From positions 1-50,414 of the forward strand of contig NZ_ALJC01000073.1 in assembly GCF_000282975.1 (NCBI RefSeq): 50,414 nt of DNA, written 5' to 3'. Shown in pieces: positions 43,526-50,414 of the stretch. How positions within the stretch are numbered: the first letter of the stretch is position 1; every line of letters begins with the position of its first letter. The translations under genes and the position numbers were made by a program. Under the pieces are notes generated by a model. The model ran no database searches. It was not told the DNA's origin and saw only the letters and a list, made by a program, of their open reading frames with translations. This stretch comes from Pseudomonas psychrophila HA-4. GTDB taxonomy: Bacteria > Pseudomonadota > Gammaproteobacteria > Pseudomonadales > Pseudomonadaceae.

Positions 43526-43665
43526 GGTGGCAGCCAACAAAAATGGGGAGCGCCATGGTAGCGCATCCCACTGGCAAGACAAGCCATAGGCTTTACGGTA
43601 TACAGTCCGCCTACTACCTTTTTATACAATTTGATACGTCGACTGACCTGCCGCTGGAGCTATCC

Positions 43666-44115
43666 ATGTCACTACGAACGTTTGTGTTGCTGTGTTTGGC
43701 CAGCGTGCTGGTCGCCTGCAGCAGTGGCCCCTCTAAAACGCAACAAACCCAAGTCTTGGTCCAGCCAAAAACTGACGCCCCGGTCGACCAAGGCCCGTTG
43801 CCGGCCTATCAGCGTGAGTTGAGCGGTGTGCTGACGGGTGCTCCGGCGGGGGCCGAGGTTGAACTGGCGATGCTGATCGTCGACGAGCGAGGACGCCCGC
43901 AAGGGCTGATGGCCAGCAGCAAGATCACTGGCAACAACCAGCCATTGCCCTTTACGTTGCGCTTTAACCCTGACGCCTTCCCGGCTGGGGCGCGCGTTGA
44001 ATTGCGCGGTCGTGCCAGCCAGTCCGGGCAATTAATTCTGCATCTGCCTTCGCGAATCATCGGTCAGCCGACCACGCAGGCCTTGGGCACCTTGGCCTTT
44101 GTCAGCGCACCATGA
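43666..44115 (+). CDS. YbaY-family outer-membrane lipoprotein
   Basis: 149 residues. A lipoprotein signal (MSLRTFVLLCLASVLVACSS) with lipobox LVAC puts the lipidated Cys at 18. The mature part is the YbaY/META-like beta domain of about 100 residues (YQRELSGVLTGAPAGAEVEL, LPFTLRFNPDAFPAGARVEL). Function is not established. ATG 43666 was chosen for the signal peptide and GGAG seven bases upstream. It overlaps the methyltransferase gene by four bases and is divergent from nrdR. Confidence 0.87.
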   Translation: MSLRTFVLLCLASVLVACSSGPSKTQQTQVLVQPKTDAPVDQGPLPAYQRELSGVLTGAPAGAEVELAMLIVDERGRPQGLMASSKITGNNQPLPFTLRFNPDAFPAGARVELRGRASQSGQLILHLPSRIIGQPTTQALGTLAFVSAP

Positions 44116-44801
44116 ACACACCGCTCGGCCTGCAAGAGTCGTTGGCGGCGTTACTCGGTGATGCGCGGCTGGTGATCACCGACTTACCTGAGACCTCACT
44201 CAAGTTGTGGCTGATTGATGCGCGCAACATGGACCGGGCGTTCACCCCGGACGAAACCCGGCGCATTCTTTACGAACCTCCGTACTGGGCCTTTTGTTGG
44301 GCCAGCGGGCTGGCATTAGCGCGTTATCTCGCCGCGCAACCGGACTGGGTACAAGGCAAGCGGGTGCTGGATTTTGGCGCAGGTTCGGGTATCGCGGCGA
44401 TTGCTGCGGCCAAGGCGGGCGCGCTGGAGGTGGTGGCGTGCGACCTTGATCCCTTGGCGCTGGCTGCCTGCCGGGCCAATGCTGAACTCAATGAGGTGCA
44501 TCTCAGCTACTCCAGCGATTTCTTCGCAGAGGCCGATCGCTTCGACTTAGTCCTAGTGGCAGACGTTCTGTACGACCGTGAAAACTTACCGCTGCTGGAT
44601 CAGTTTTTAACCCGCGGCCAGCAGACACTGGTAGCCGATTCTAGGGTGCGGGACTTCAGGCATCCCGGTTACCGGCAGTTGGATAGCCTCAAGGCGCTAA
44701 CCTTGCCCGACCTGGCCGAACCCCATGAATTTCGTAACGTGAGCCTGTATCACGCGCAACGTACTCACGCCGCTTTCAGCCAGACTGCACAGCCTTTATA
44801 G
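44112..44801 (+). CDS. Class I SAM-dependent protein methyltransferase
   Basis: 229 residues. The SAM-binding motif VLDFGAGSGIAAIAAAKAGA lies near residues 86-105, ACDLDPLALAACRAN follows, and DLVLVADVLYD is motif IV. The overall pattern is closest to PrmA and the electron-transfer-flavoprotein-beta lysine methyltransferases. The substrate cannot be read from the sequence. It is coupled to the lipoprotein gene by a four-base overlap. Confidence 0.82.
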   Translation: MNTPLGLQESLAALLGDARLVITDLPETSLKLWLIDARNMDRAFTPDETRRILYEPPYWAFCWASGLALARYLAAQPDWVQGKRVLDFGAGSGIAAIAAAKAGALEVVACDLDPLALAACRANAELNEVHLSYSSDFFAEADRFDLVLVADVLYDRENLPLLDQFLTRGQQTLVADSRVRDFRHPGYRQLDSLKALTLPDLAEPHEFRNVSLYHAQRTHAAFSQTAQPL

Positions 44802-44832
44802 TTGCCCTCATTTACCTGTTTCGAGACGCACG

Positions 44833-45708
44833 ATGACTCAAACTACGCCTTCTTATAGCTTCGACGTGACTTCCGCTGACTTCGACAAGCTGGTCGTTGA
44901 GGCCTCTTTCGAGCAACCAGTGCTGGTGGATTTTTGGGCTGATTGGTGTGCACCGTGCAAGGTGATGCTGCCGATTCTGGAACAGATCGCCGTGGACTAT
45001 CAGGGCGAACTGCTGCTGGCCAAGGTCAACTGCGACGTTGAGCAGGATGTGGTGGGCCGTATTGGCATTCGTACATTGCCGACAGTGGTGTTGTTCAAAG
45101 ACGGCAAAGTGGTCGATGGCTTCCAGGAAGCACAACCCGAATCAGCGATTCGCGCCATGCTTGAGCCGCACGTTGAAATGCCTGCGCCAGCGGTGGCAGA
45201 TCCATTGGTTCAGGCTCAGGCATTGTTTACTGAAAGCCGTTTTGCCGATGCCGAAGCGCTGCTAAAAAGTATCCTGACTGAAGACAATACCAACGCCAAG
45301 GCGCTGATTCTGTATGGCCGCTGCCTGGCCGAGCGTAACGAACTGGCCGAAGCCCAAGCGGTATTGGACGCGGTTAAAAGCGACGAGCACAAAGCCGAAC
45401 TGGCGGGTGCAAAGGCGCAATTGACGTTCCTGCGCCAAGCGGCAGATTTGCCGGATGTGGCCGATTTGAAAACCCGCGTTGCGCAAAATCCGCAGGATGA
45501 TGAAGCCGCGTATCAATTGGCGATTCAACAATTGGCGCGCCAGCAGTACGAAGGTGCTCTGGATGGGCTATTGAAGCTGTTTACACGCAACCGCAGCTAC
45601 AACGAAGGCATTGCCCACAAGACCTTGCTGCAAGTGTTCGACTTGCTGGGCAATGACCACCCGCTGGTGACGACTTACCGTCGCAAGCTGTTTGCGGCGT
45701 TGTACTAA
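44833..45708 (+). CDS. cnoX: Thioredoxin-TPR co-chaperone, CnoX/YbbN-like
   Basis: 291 residues. The N-terminal thioredoxin domain (about 10-115) has VDFWADWCAPCKVMLPILEQ and the cis-proline segment IRTLPTVVLF. A C-terminal TPR-like helical domain (about 125-290) follows. Family members hand oxidised or unfolded proteins to GroEL/DnaK. E. coli CnoX lacks a working CxxC; here CAPC is complete, so redox activity is plausible. It has its own short leader after the methyltransferase gene. Confidence 0.9.
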   Translation: MTQTTPSYSFDVTSADFDKLVVEASFEQPVLVDFWADWCAPCKVMLPILEQIAVDYQGELLLAKVNCDVEQDVVGRIGIRTLPTVVLFKDGKVVDGFQEAQPESAIRAMLEPHVEMPAPAVADPLVQAQALFTESRFADAEALLKSILTEDNTNAKALILYGRCLAERNELAEAQAVLDAVKSDEHKAELAGAKAQLTFLRQAADLPDVADLKTRVAQNPQDDEAAYQLAIQQLARQQYEGALDGLLKLFTRNRSYNEGIAHKTLLQVFDLLGNDHPLVTTYRRKLFAALY

Positions 45709-45725
45709 AACCTCAACCAAAAACG

Positions 45726-45787
45726 CTGTAGGTGCGAGCCTGCCTCGCGATTTTTTGATCATCAAAAGCAAAATATCGCGCCTACAG
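45726..45787. repeat. REP-type palindrome / bidirectional terminator
   Basis: CTGTAGG (45726-45732) is inverted at 45781-45787, CTCGCGAT (about 45744-45751) pairs with the ATCGCG at 45775-45780, and the centre holds TTTTGAT/ATCAAAA around one base. It lies between the stops of two convergent genes (45708 and 45805), where it can end both transcripts. It shares its core with the element at 9029. Confidence 0.75.
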
Positions 45788-45804
45788 AGGGCGGTTTTGC
45801 GGTC

Positions 45805-46146
45805 TTATTCAATCCAGCTGTAGAGCGGTGAATCTGCGCCGCTCTCGACTTTGACCTGGCTGCAATGGCGCAGGCGCACTAACAGCCGTTTGCCCGCGCC
45901 GGTGCTGCCGGTCAACGCTTCCAGTTGCGCCAGCAGTTCAGGCCCGCTGATCTGTCCGGCTTTACGCAACACGTCTTTGGTCGTTTCCCACACGGCATCG
46001 TCCGGATTCTGCGGCTTAATCGGCGCAGGGCTGCTCGGCGCGTCACTGATGGGTAATTGCGCGCCCAGTTTCGCCCAGTCACTCTCATCCAGCTCTACGG
46101 TCAAATCCACCGGCCAGTCACCAATCGTTCCGCGAATACGCACCAT
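45805..46146 (-). CDS. Conserved hypothetical protein
   Basis: 113 residues, cytoplasmic. The first 40 residues form a beta-rich segment (MVRIRGTIGDWPVDLTVELD) and a Pro/Ser-rich linker leads to a helical C-terminal part (WETTKDVLRKAGQISGPELL ... LRHCSQVK). No catalytic motif or membrane segment is visible. GGAGCAGG lies just ahead of the ATG. I do not recognise the family by function; PAO1 has, from memory, an uncharacterised gene at this position (PA4062). Confidence 0.78.
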   Translation of the reverse strand: MVRIRGTIGDWPVDLTVELDESDWAKLGAQLPISDAPSSPAPIKPQNPDDAVWETTKDVLRKAGQISGPELLAQLEALTGSTGAGKRLLVRLRHCSQVKVESGADSPLYSWIE

Positions 46147-46228
46147 CGTCCTGCTCCTTAAGTTTCATGAACGCATGCTCCCATGCAGCTTGCGGAACGC
46201 CAAGCACACGGGCAAACTCTCGCAACCC

Positions 46229-46250
46229 TTGTTATAAGATTACATAACAA
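46229..46250. promoter_or_regulatory. Zur-like operator upstream of the zrgA operon
   Basis: TTGTTAT (46229-46235) is perfectly inverted as ATAACAA (46244-46250). Inside it GTTATAAGATTAC (46231-46243) agrees at 10 of 12 fixed positions with the gammaproteobacterial Zur core GTTATANTATAAC. It lies 30 bases before the ZrgA ATG, where a bound repressor would block transcription. The wider palindrome has a longer spacer than the classical box, so binding is inferred. Confidence 0.6.
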
Positions 46251-46279
46251 CTCTTTATCTCTATTGCTGGAGTCGTGCT

Positions 46280-46840
46280 ATGCGCCGTTTGCTTCTTGCT
46301 TTGCCGTTTGCTCTGTTGCCGCTGGCCATGGCTCACGCCGCCGACGAGCACGACCATGAACACGGCAGCCTTGGCGCCCATGAGCATGGTGTAGGAACGT
46401 TGAATGTGGCGCTCGATGGTCCGACGCTTGAGTTGGATCTCGATGGCCCCTCGGTAAACTTGGTGGGTTTTGAACACATCGCCACCACCGATGCCGACAA
46501 GGCTAAAGTCGCGTCTGCCCGCGCTCAATTGGAAAACCCGCTGGTGCTGTTCAGCTTGCCCAAGGCGGCTGAGTGCGTAGTGGAAGCGCAAGACCTGGAA
46601 AGCCCATTGTTCGAGGCCACACCCGAAGAAGCTGCCGGGACGAAGACAGAACACCATCACAGCGATATTGAAGCCCACTATGCGTTCACCTGTGCCAAAC
46701 CCGATGCGTTGAAAGCCCTGGACTTGGCTCAGTTCTTCAAGACCTTCCCCGGCACTCAGAAAATCAAGGTGCAAGTGATCGGTTCCAGTGGCCAACAGGG
46801 CTCAGAGCTGACGCCGAAATCGTCAAGCCTGAAGTTCTAA
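46280..46840 (+). CDS. zrgA: ZrgA-family (DUF2796) periplasmic zinc-uptake protein
   Basis: 186 residues. A Sec signal peptide (MRRLLLALPFALLPLAMAHA) precedes a His/Asp/Glu-rich N-terminus (DEHDHEHGSLGAHEHGVG) suited to metal binding, then the DUF2796 body with a central EHHHSDIEAHYAFTC. ZrgA proteins assist zinc acquisition in Vibrio. GGAG lies seven bases before ATG. It leads an operon with an ABC transporter and a DUF3299 protein, the same order as PA4063-PA4066, which has been reported to be zinc/Zur-controlled. Confidence 0.87.
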   Translation: MRRLLLALPFALLPLAMAHAADEHDHEHGSLGAHEHGVGTLNVALDGPTLELDLDGPSVNLVGFEHIATTDADKAKVASARAQLENPLVLFSLPKAAECVVEAQDLESPLFEATPEEAAGTKTEHHHSDIEAHYAFTCAKPDALKALDLAQFFKTFPGTQKIKVQVIGSSGQQGSELTPKSSSLKF

Positions 46841-46852
46841 ACGCCCCCTACT

Positions 46853-46885
46853 TTTGTAGCCGTTGCCGAAGGCTGCGGCTACAAA
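46853..46885. repeat. Hairpin between zrgA and the ABC ATPase gene
   Basis: TTTGTAGCCG (46853-46862) is exactly inverted at 46876-46885, with an inner GCC/GGC pair around GAA. It resembles a single Pseudomonas REP palindrome. Starting 13 bases after the zrgA stop, it could protect or attenuate the message and make ZrgA more abundant than the transporter. Confidence 0.7.
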
Positions 46886-46921
46886 GTCCACCTTCTCATT
46901 TGCAGGCGATAGCTCTTCTCC

Positions 46922-47632
46922 ATGACCCAAGCACTCATCGAACTCTGCGACCTGAGTTTCAGTTGGCCCGGGCAGCCGGTACTGCTGGATATTCCTGCAT
47001 TCCGTCTTGAACCCGGCGAAACCCTGTTTCTGAAAGGACCCAGCGGCAGCGGCAAAACTACGTTGTTGGGTTTGCTGGGCGGTGTACAAAAAGCCAACCG
47101 CGGGACTATTCGTTTGTTGGGCCAGGAACTGAGTGAACTGAGCTCGGGAGCGCGGGATCGTTTTCGGGTTGATCACACAGGCTATATTTTCCAGCAGTTC
47201 AATTTGCTGCCGTTTTTATCCGTACGCGAGAACGTTGAGCTCCCGTGTCACTTTTCCAAACTGCGCGCCAGCCGCGCCGCACAACGCCACGGCAGTGTCG
47301 ATAAAGCCGCGCAAACCCTGCTCGCGCATTTGGGGCTTAAAGACCCGACGTTGCTGGAGCGGCGGGCCGATTCTCTGTCGATCGGCCAGCAGCAACGTGT
47401 CGCCGCCGCTCGCGCACTAATCGGTCAACCCGAACTGGTGATCGCTGACGAGCCAACTTCCGCCCTCGACGCCGACGCACGCGAAGCCTTTATCCAATTG
47501 CTGTTTGCCGAGTGCCGCGAGGCCGGCGCCAGCTTGCTGTTTGTGAGTCATGACCAAAGCTTGGCCCCGCTCTTCGACCGCAATCTGTCGTTGTCTGAAC
47601 TTAATCGTGCCGCCACCCCGGCAGAGGTCTGA
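46922..47632 (+). CDS. ABC transporter ATP-binding protein (LolD/MacB type)
   Basis: 236 residues. Walker A is GPSGSGKTTLL near residues 39-49, the Q loop lies in GYIFQQFNLLPFLSV, the signature is LSIGQQQRVAAARAL, Walker B is LVIADEPTSALD and the switch histidine is in LLFVSHDQ. It powers the FtsX-type permease encoded one base after its stop. Members of this type often drive mechanotransmission or lipoprotein/metallophore export rather than import. Confidence 0.9.
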   Translation: MTQALIELCDLSFSWPGQPVLLDIPAFRLEPGETLFLKGPSGSGKTTLLGLLGGVQKANRGTIRLLGQELSELSSGARDRFRVDHTGYIFQQFNLLPFLSVRENVELPCHFSKLRASRAAQRHGSVDKAAQTLLAHLGLKDPTLLERRADSLSIGQQQRVAAARALIGQPELVIADEPTSALDADAREAFIQLLFAECREAGASLLFVSHDQSLAPLFDRNLSLSELNRAATPAEV

Positions 47633-47633
47633 G

Positions 47634-48899
47634 ATGTATTTGTTTCGTCTAGCGCTGGCCAGTCTGGCCAACCGGCGTTTCACCGCACTACTCACCGCGT
47701 TCGCCATCGCCCTGTCGGTGTGCTTGTTGCTGGCGGTCGAACGGGTGCGTACTGAAGCCCGCGCCAGCTTTGCCAGTACCATCAGCGGCACCGACCTGAT
47801 CGTCGGCGCACGCTCGGGCTCAGTCAATTTGCTGCTGTATTCGGTGTTTCGCATCGGCAATGCCACCAACAATATTCGCTGGGACAGCTTTGAGCATTTC
47901 GCCAACAACCCGAAAGTGAAATGGGCAATACCGATGTCGCTGGGCGACTCCCACCGCGGCTACCGAGTGATGGGCACGAGCGAGGCGTACTTCGAACACT
48001 ATCAATATGGTCATCGGCAAAATCTTGAGTTGGCCACTGGCCGTGCATTCCAGACCGATCCTTTCGAGGTAGTGCTAGGCGCCGAAGTGGCGCAGGCGCT
48101 GCATTACACGCTAGGCGACAAGTTGGTGCTGGCCCATGGCGTGGCCGCGATCAGTCTGGTGAAACATGACGACAAGCCCTTCACCGTGGTCGGCATTCTT
48201 AAGCGCACCGGTACGCCGGTCGATCGCACGCTGCATATCAGCCTCGGCGGCATGGAGGCGATTCACATCGACTGGCACAACGGCGTGCCCGCCCATGGCG
48301 CAGCACGCATCAGCGCCGATCAAGCCCGTAACATGGACTTAACCCCGCAAGCGATCACCGCCTTTATGCTGGGCCTGAACAGCAAGATCTCAACCTTTGC
48401 CTTACAGCGCGAGATCAATGAGTTCCGTGGCGAACCGATGATGGCGATTTTGCCCGGCGTTGCCCTGCAAGAACTCTGGAGCTTGATGAGCACCGCCGAA
48501 AAAGCCCTGTTTGTGGTGTCGCTGTTTGTGGTGCTGACCGGCCTGATCGGCATGCTGACCGCCATTTTGACCAGTCTCAATGAACGGCGCCGCGAGATGG
48601 CGATTCTGCGTTCGGTCGGCGCGCGGCCTTGGCATATCGCAACCTTGCTGGTAGTTGAAGCCTTGGCGTTGGCCTTGGCTGGCGTGGTGGCAGGTGTCGG
48701 GTTGCTGTACCTATGTATCGCTCTGGCTCAAGGCTATGTGCAATCGAACTACGGGATCTATTTGCCGCTGGCGTGGCCAAGCGAATATGAATGGACGCTG
48801 CTCGGCGGTATTCTGGCTGCCGCCCTGCTGATGGGCTGCGTGCCGGCATGGCGTGCCTACCGACAATCGCTGGCCGATGGTCTGTCCATTCGTTTATGA
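47634..48899 (+). CDS. ABC transporter permease, FtsX/MacB type
   Basis: 421 residues. One N-terminal transmembrane helix (near 17-38) is followed by a large MacB-like periplasmic domain (about 40-270) and three C-terminal helices (near 295-320, 345-375, 390-412), the four-helix FtsX pattern. The cytoplasmic LNERRREMAILRSVGARPW coupling motif is present. ATG 47634 was chosen: it begins one base after the ATPase stop and gives MYLFRLALASLANRRF. It likely works with ZrgA and the DUF3299 protein in zinc limitation. Confidence 0.9.
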   Translation: MYLFRLALASLANRRFTALLTAFAIALSVCLLLAVERVRTEARASFASTISGTDLIVGARSGSVNLLLYSVFRIGNATNNIRWDSFEHFANNPKVKWAIPMSLGDSHRGYRVMGTSEAYFEHYQYGHRQNLELATGRAFQTDPFEVVLGAEVAQALHYTLGDKLVLAHGVAAISLVKHDDKPFTVVGILKRTGTPVDRTLHISLGGMEAIHIDWHNGVPAHGAARISADQARNMDLTPQAITAFMLGLNSKISTFALQREINEFRGEPMMAILPGVALQELWSLMSTAEKALFVVSLFVVLTGLIGMLTAILTSLNERRREMAILRSVGARPWHIATLLVVEALALALAGVVAGVGLLYLCIALAQGYVQSNYGIYLPLAWPSEYEWTLLGGILAAALLMGCVPAWRAYRQSLADGLSIRL

Positions 48900-48909
48900 G
48901 CTTAGGTTG

Positions 48910-49434
48910 ATGAAAAGAGCTGCGATGTCCCGCGCGCTGTTTGCGCTATTACTGCTGGTGAGCGCGCCGCTGTGGGCGGCCGAGCCGAAAGAACTGACAT
49001 GGTCAGAGATGATCCCGGCTGGCGCGCCGCCTGAAGTCCCAGACATGGCGCCGCTACATGACTTGTCACAAATGGGCGACATGGAGGCCGCTCCGGCAGC
49101 CAAACAGGATTTGCCCAATGCGCCTGTCGTCCCGCAGTTAAACGGCCAACTGATTCGTTTGCCGGGGTACATCGTGCCGCTGGAGGTCAATGAAGATGGG
49201 CGTACCACCGACTTTCTGCTAGTGCCGTACTATGGCGCATGCATCCATGTGCCGCCTCCGCCCTCGAATCAGATCGTGCACGTGACCAGTAAAGTCGGGG
49301 TTCAACTCGATGAGTTGTATCAGCCGTACTGGATCGTCGGCGAAATGCAGGTCAAGCCCAGCACCACCGAGATGGCAGACGCGGGCTATCAGATGGATGC
49401 GCAAAAGATTGTGGTGTACGAATTGCCGGATTGA
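48910..49434 (+). CDS. Secreted DUF3299 protein
   Basis: 174 residues. An N-terminal signal peptide (ALFALLLLVSAPLWA) is followed by an acidic, Pro-rich segment and the DUF3299 body: LPGYIVPLEVNEDGRTTDFL, LVPYYGACIHVPPPPSNQIV and the C-terminal MADAGYQMDAQKIVVYEL. The Cys and His in GACIHVPPPP are invariant-looking and could bind a metal. An alternative start at 48925 has a slightly better ribosome site and still keeps the signal peptide. It is the last gene of the zinc-linked operon. Confidence 0.83.
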   Translation: MKRAAMSRALFALLLLVSAPLWAAEPKELTWSEMIPAGAPPEVPDMAPLHDLSQMGDMEAAPAAKQDLPNAPVVPQLNGQLIRLPGYIVPLEVNEDGRTTDFLLVPYYGACIHVPPPPSNQIVHVTSKVGVQLDELYQPYWIVGEMQVKPSTTEMADAGYQMDAQKIVVYELPD

Positions 49435-49513
49435 TCCCGTCGGCATCCGACTGGCAGCTCCTACGCAATTAGTTCACGAATTTTTCACAAATTTACCGGA
49501 CTTCACATTTTCA

Positions 49514-49527
49514 TTGAGCTGGGTCAA
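49514..49527. promoter_or_regulatory. ANR/FNR-like box upstream of ompW
   Basis: TTGAGCTGGGTCAA matches TTGATNNNNATCAA at 8 of 10 fixed positions and is a perfect inverted repeat in its outer four bases (TTGA/TCAA). A TATAAA lies at 49560-49565. P. aeruginosa oprG, the orthologue in this position, is known to be ANR-dependent and induced by low oxygen, which supports the reading. Confidence 0.55.
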
Positions 49528-49592
49528 CTGAGCAGGCCCGGCGGCTCATTACCATTGGTCATATAAATTTTAAATATCCCAATGGAGCTCCC

Positions 49593-50291
49593 ATGCACAA
49601 GTCTCTGCTCAGCGCTGCCGCCCTCGCGCTCGCCGTTGTAGCCCCGCTCGCCCAAGCACACACCGAGGGTGACATCATCCTCCGTGCCGGCGCCATTACG
49701 GTAAACCCGAAAGCCGACAGCTCCAGCGTCAAAGTGGATCGCGGCTCGTTGTCGGGTACCGACCTGGGTGGCAAGGCGACCATGAGCAGCGACACGCAAC
49801 TGGGTCTCAACTTTGCCTACATGATCACCGATCACGTGGGTATCGAACTGTTGGCCGCCACGCCGTTCGAGCATGACGTCAAACTCAAAAACACCGGTCT
49901 GCCTCAAGCCAACGGCAAACTGGGTACCCTCAAGCACTTGCCGCCAACCTTGAGCGTTGTTTACTACCCGCTGGACCCAAAATCGGTGTTCCAACCTTAC
50001 GTTGGCGCCGGTATTAACTACACCTGGATCTACGACGAACACGTTGGCAGCCGTGCCACCGCTGAAGGCTTTGATAACTTCCGGGCGTCCAACTCGTGGG
50101 GCGTGGCCTGGCAGATCGGCGCGGACTACATGCTGACTGACAACATCATGATCAACGCCCAAGCGCGTTACATCGATATTGATACCCATGCCTACGTGAA
50201 TAACTCGGCCGTGGGCGATGGCACCCGTGCCAAAGTGAACGTTGACGTGGATCCATTCGTTTACATGGTCGGCTTGGGTTATAAGTTTTAA
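49593..50291 (+). CDS. oprG: OmpW/OprG-family outer-membrane porin
   Basis: 232 residues. The signal peptide (MHKSLLSAAALALAVVAPLA ending at QA) is followed by an eight-stranded barrel: GDIILRAGAITVNPKAD, the loop after DTQLGLNFAYMITDHVGIEL, VYYPLDPKSVFQPYVGAGIN, and the last strand FVYMVGLGYKF ending in phenylalanine. OmpW proteins move small hydrophobic molecules through a lateral gate. GGAG lies seven bases before ATG. It has its own promoter region and terminator, so it is monocistronic. Confidence 0.95.
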   Translation: MHKSLLSAAALALAVVAPLAQAHTEGDIILRAGAITVNPKADSSSVKVDRGSLSGTDLGGKATMSSDTQLGLNFAYMITDHVGIELLAATPFEHDVKLKNTGLPQANGKLGTLKHLPPTLSVVYYPLDPKSVFQPYVGAGINYTWIYDEHVGSRATAEGFDNFRASNSWGVAWQIGADYMLTDNIMINAQARYIDIDTHAYVNNSAVGDGTRAKVNVDVDPFVYMVGLGYKF

Positions 50292-50334
50292 GCGCGGAGC
50301 GCTCAGCTGAAGGCTATAAGCCTCAAGCGGCAAG

Positions 50335-50363
50335 AAAAAGGCGCCTTTTTAGGCGCCTTTTTT
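50335..50363 (+). terminator. Rho-independent terminator of the ompW gene
   Basis: AAAAAGGCGCC and GGCGCCTTTTTT pair around the loop TTTTTA, giving an 11-base-pair stem with a six-T tail. It lies 44 bases after the ompW stop. The A tract on the 5' side makes it work in both directions. Confidence 0.92.
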
Positions 50364-50380
50364 GTTTTACATGTCTAGTC

Positions 50381-50406
50381 CTGAAATAGGTTTACACCTG
50401 TTTCAG
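50381..50406. repeat. Near-perfect palindrome at the window edge
   Basis: CTGAAATAGGT (50381-50391) pairs with ACCTGTTTCAG (50396-50406) at 10 of 11 positions around TTAC. It directly follows the ompW terminator and the sequence is cut off eight bases later. It may be the outer end of an insertion sequence or an operator of the next gene. Confidence 0.45.
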
Positions 50407-50414
50407 TCTAAAAA

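Overview
The window reads as chromosomal DNA of a fluorescent-group Pseudomonas. This rests on three things. The gene order on the right (xseB-ispA-dxs ... ribA ... thiL-nusB-ribH-ribB-ribE-ribD-nrdR ... zinc-linked ABC operon-ompW) matches, from memory, P. aeruginosa PAO1 around PA4042-PA4067. The type VI secretion cluster has the gene order of the Pseudomonas HSI-II locus. The intergenic spaces carry Pseudomonas-type REP/REPIN palindromes. No rRNA, tRNA, CRISPR array or complete insertion sequence was seen.

Layout. 1-174 is the tail of a small DUF3077-like protein, followed by a long REPIN. 352-6110 (minus) is an acetoin/diacetyl catabolic operon in the order acoA-acoB-acoC-lpd-diacetyl reductase. 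It is divergent from a 902-residue LuxR-type ATPase regulator (6314-9022), the likely activator of that operon. A small cytoplasmic-looking astacin-type zinc protease (9183-9866) and a decayed gene separate this block from the secretion cluster.

10093-30391 (minus) is a complete 16-gene type VI secretion system. In transcription order it runs tssA, tssB, tssC, tssE, tssF, tssG, clpV, the sigma54 activator sfa, a 46-residue lipoprotein (orfX type), fha, tssJ, tssK, tssL, tssM, PP2C phosphatase and Ser/Thr kinase. Tail tube (hcp), spike (vgrG) and dedicated effectors are not in the window, so they must be supplied from elsewhere. An AT-rich 414-bp gap precedes tssA.

30806-33962 (plus) encodes exonuclease VII small subunit, farnesyl diphosphate synthase and DXP synthase. 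A BtuB-like TonB receptor (34076-35959) converges on a minus-strand trio of ribA, a small membrane protein and a BtuF-like binding protein, which together suggest cobalamin uptake. 38069-43525 (minus) is the riboflavin/NusB/ThiL/NrdR block. pgpA, which usually follows thiL, is absent and a REPIN lies in that gap.

43666-45708 (plus) holds a YbaY-type lipoprotein, a methyltransferase and a CnoX-like thioredoxin-TPR chaperone. 46280-49434 (plus) is a ZrgA/ABC ATPase/FtsX-type permease/DUF3299 operon behind a Zur-like palindrome. The last gene is an OmpW/OprG porin with an ANR/FNR-like box and a strong terminator. The last 30 bases hold a second near-perfect palindrome that may be the end of a mobile element.
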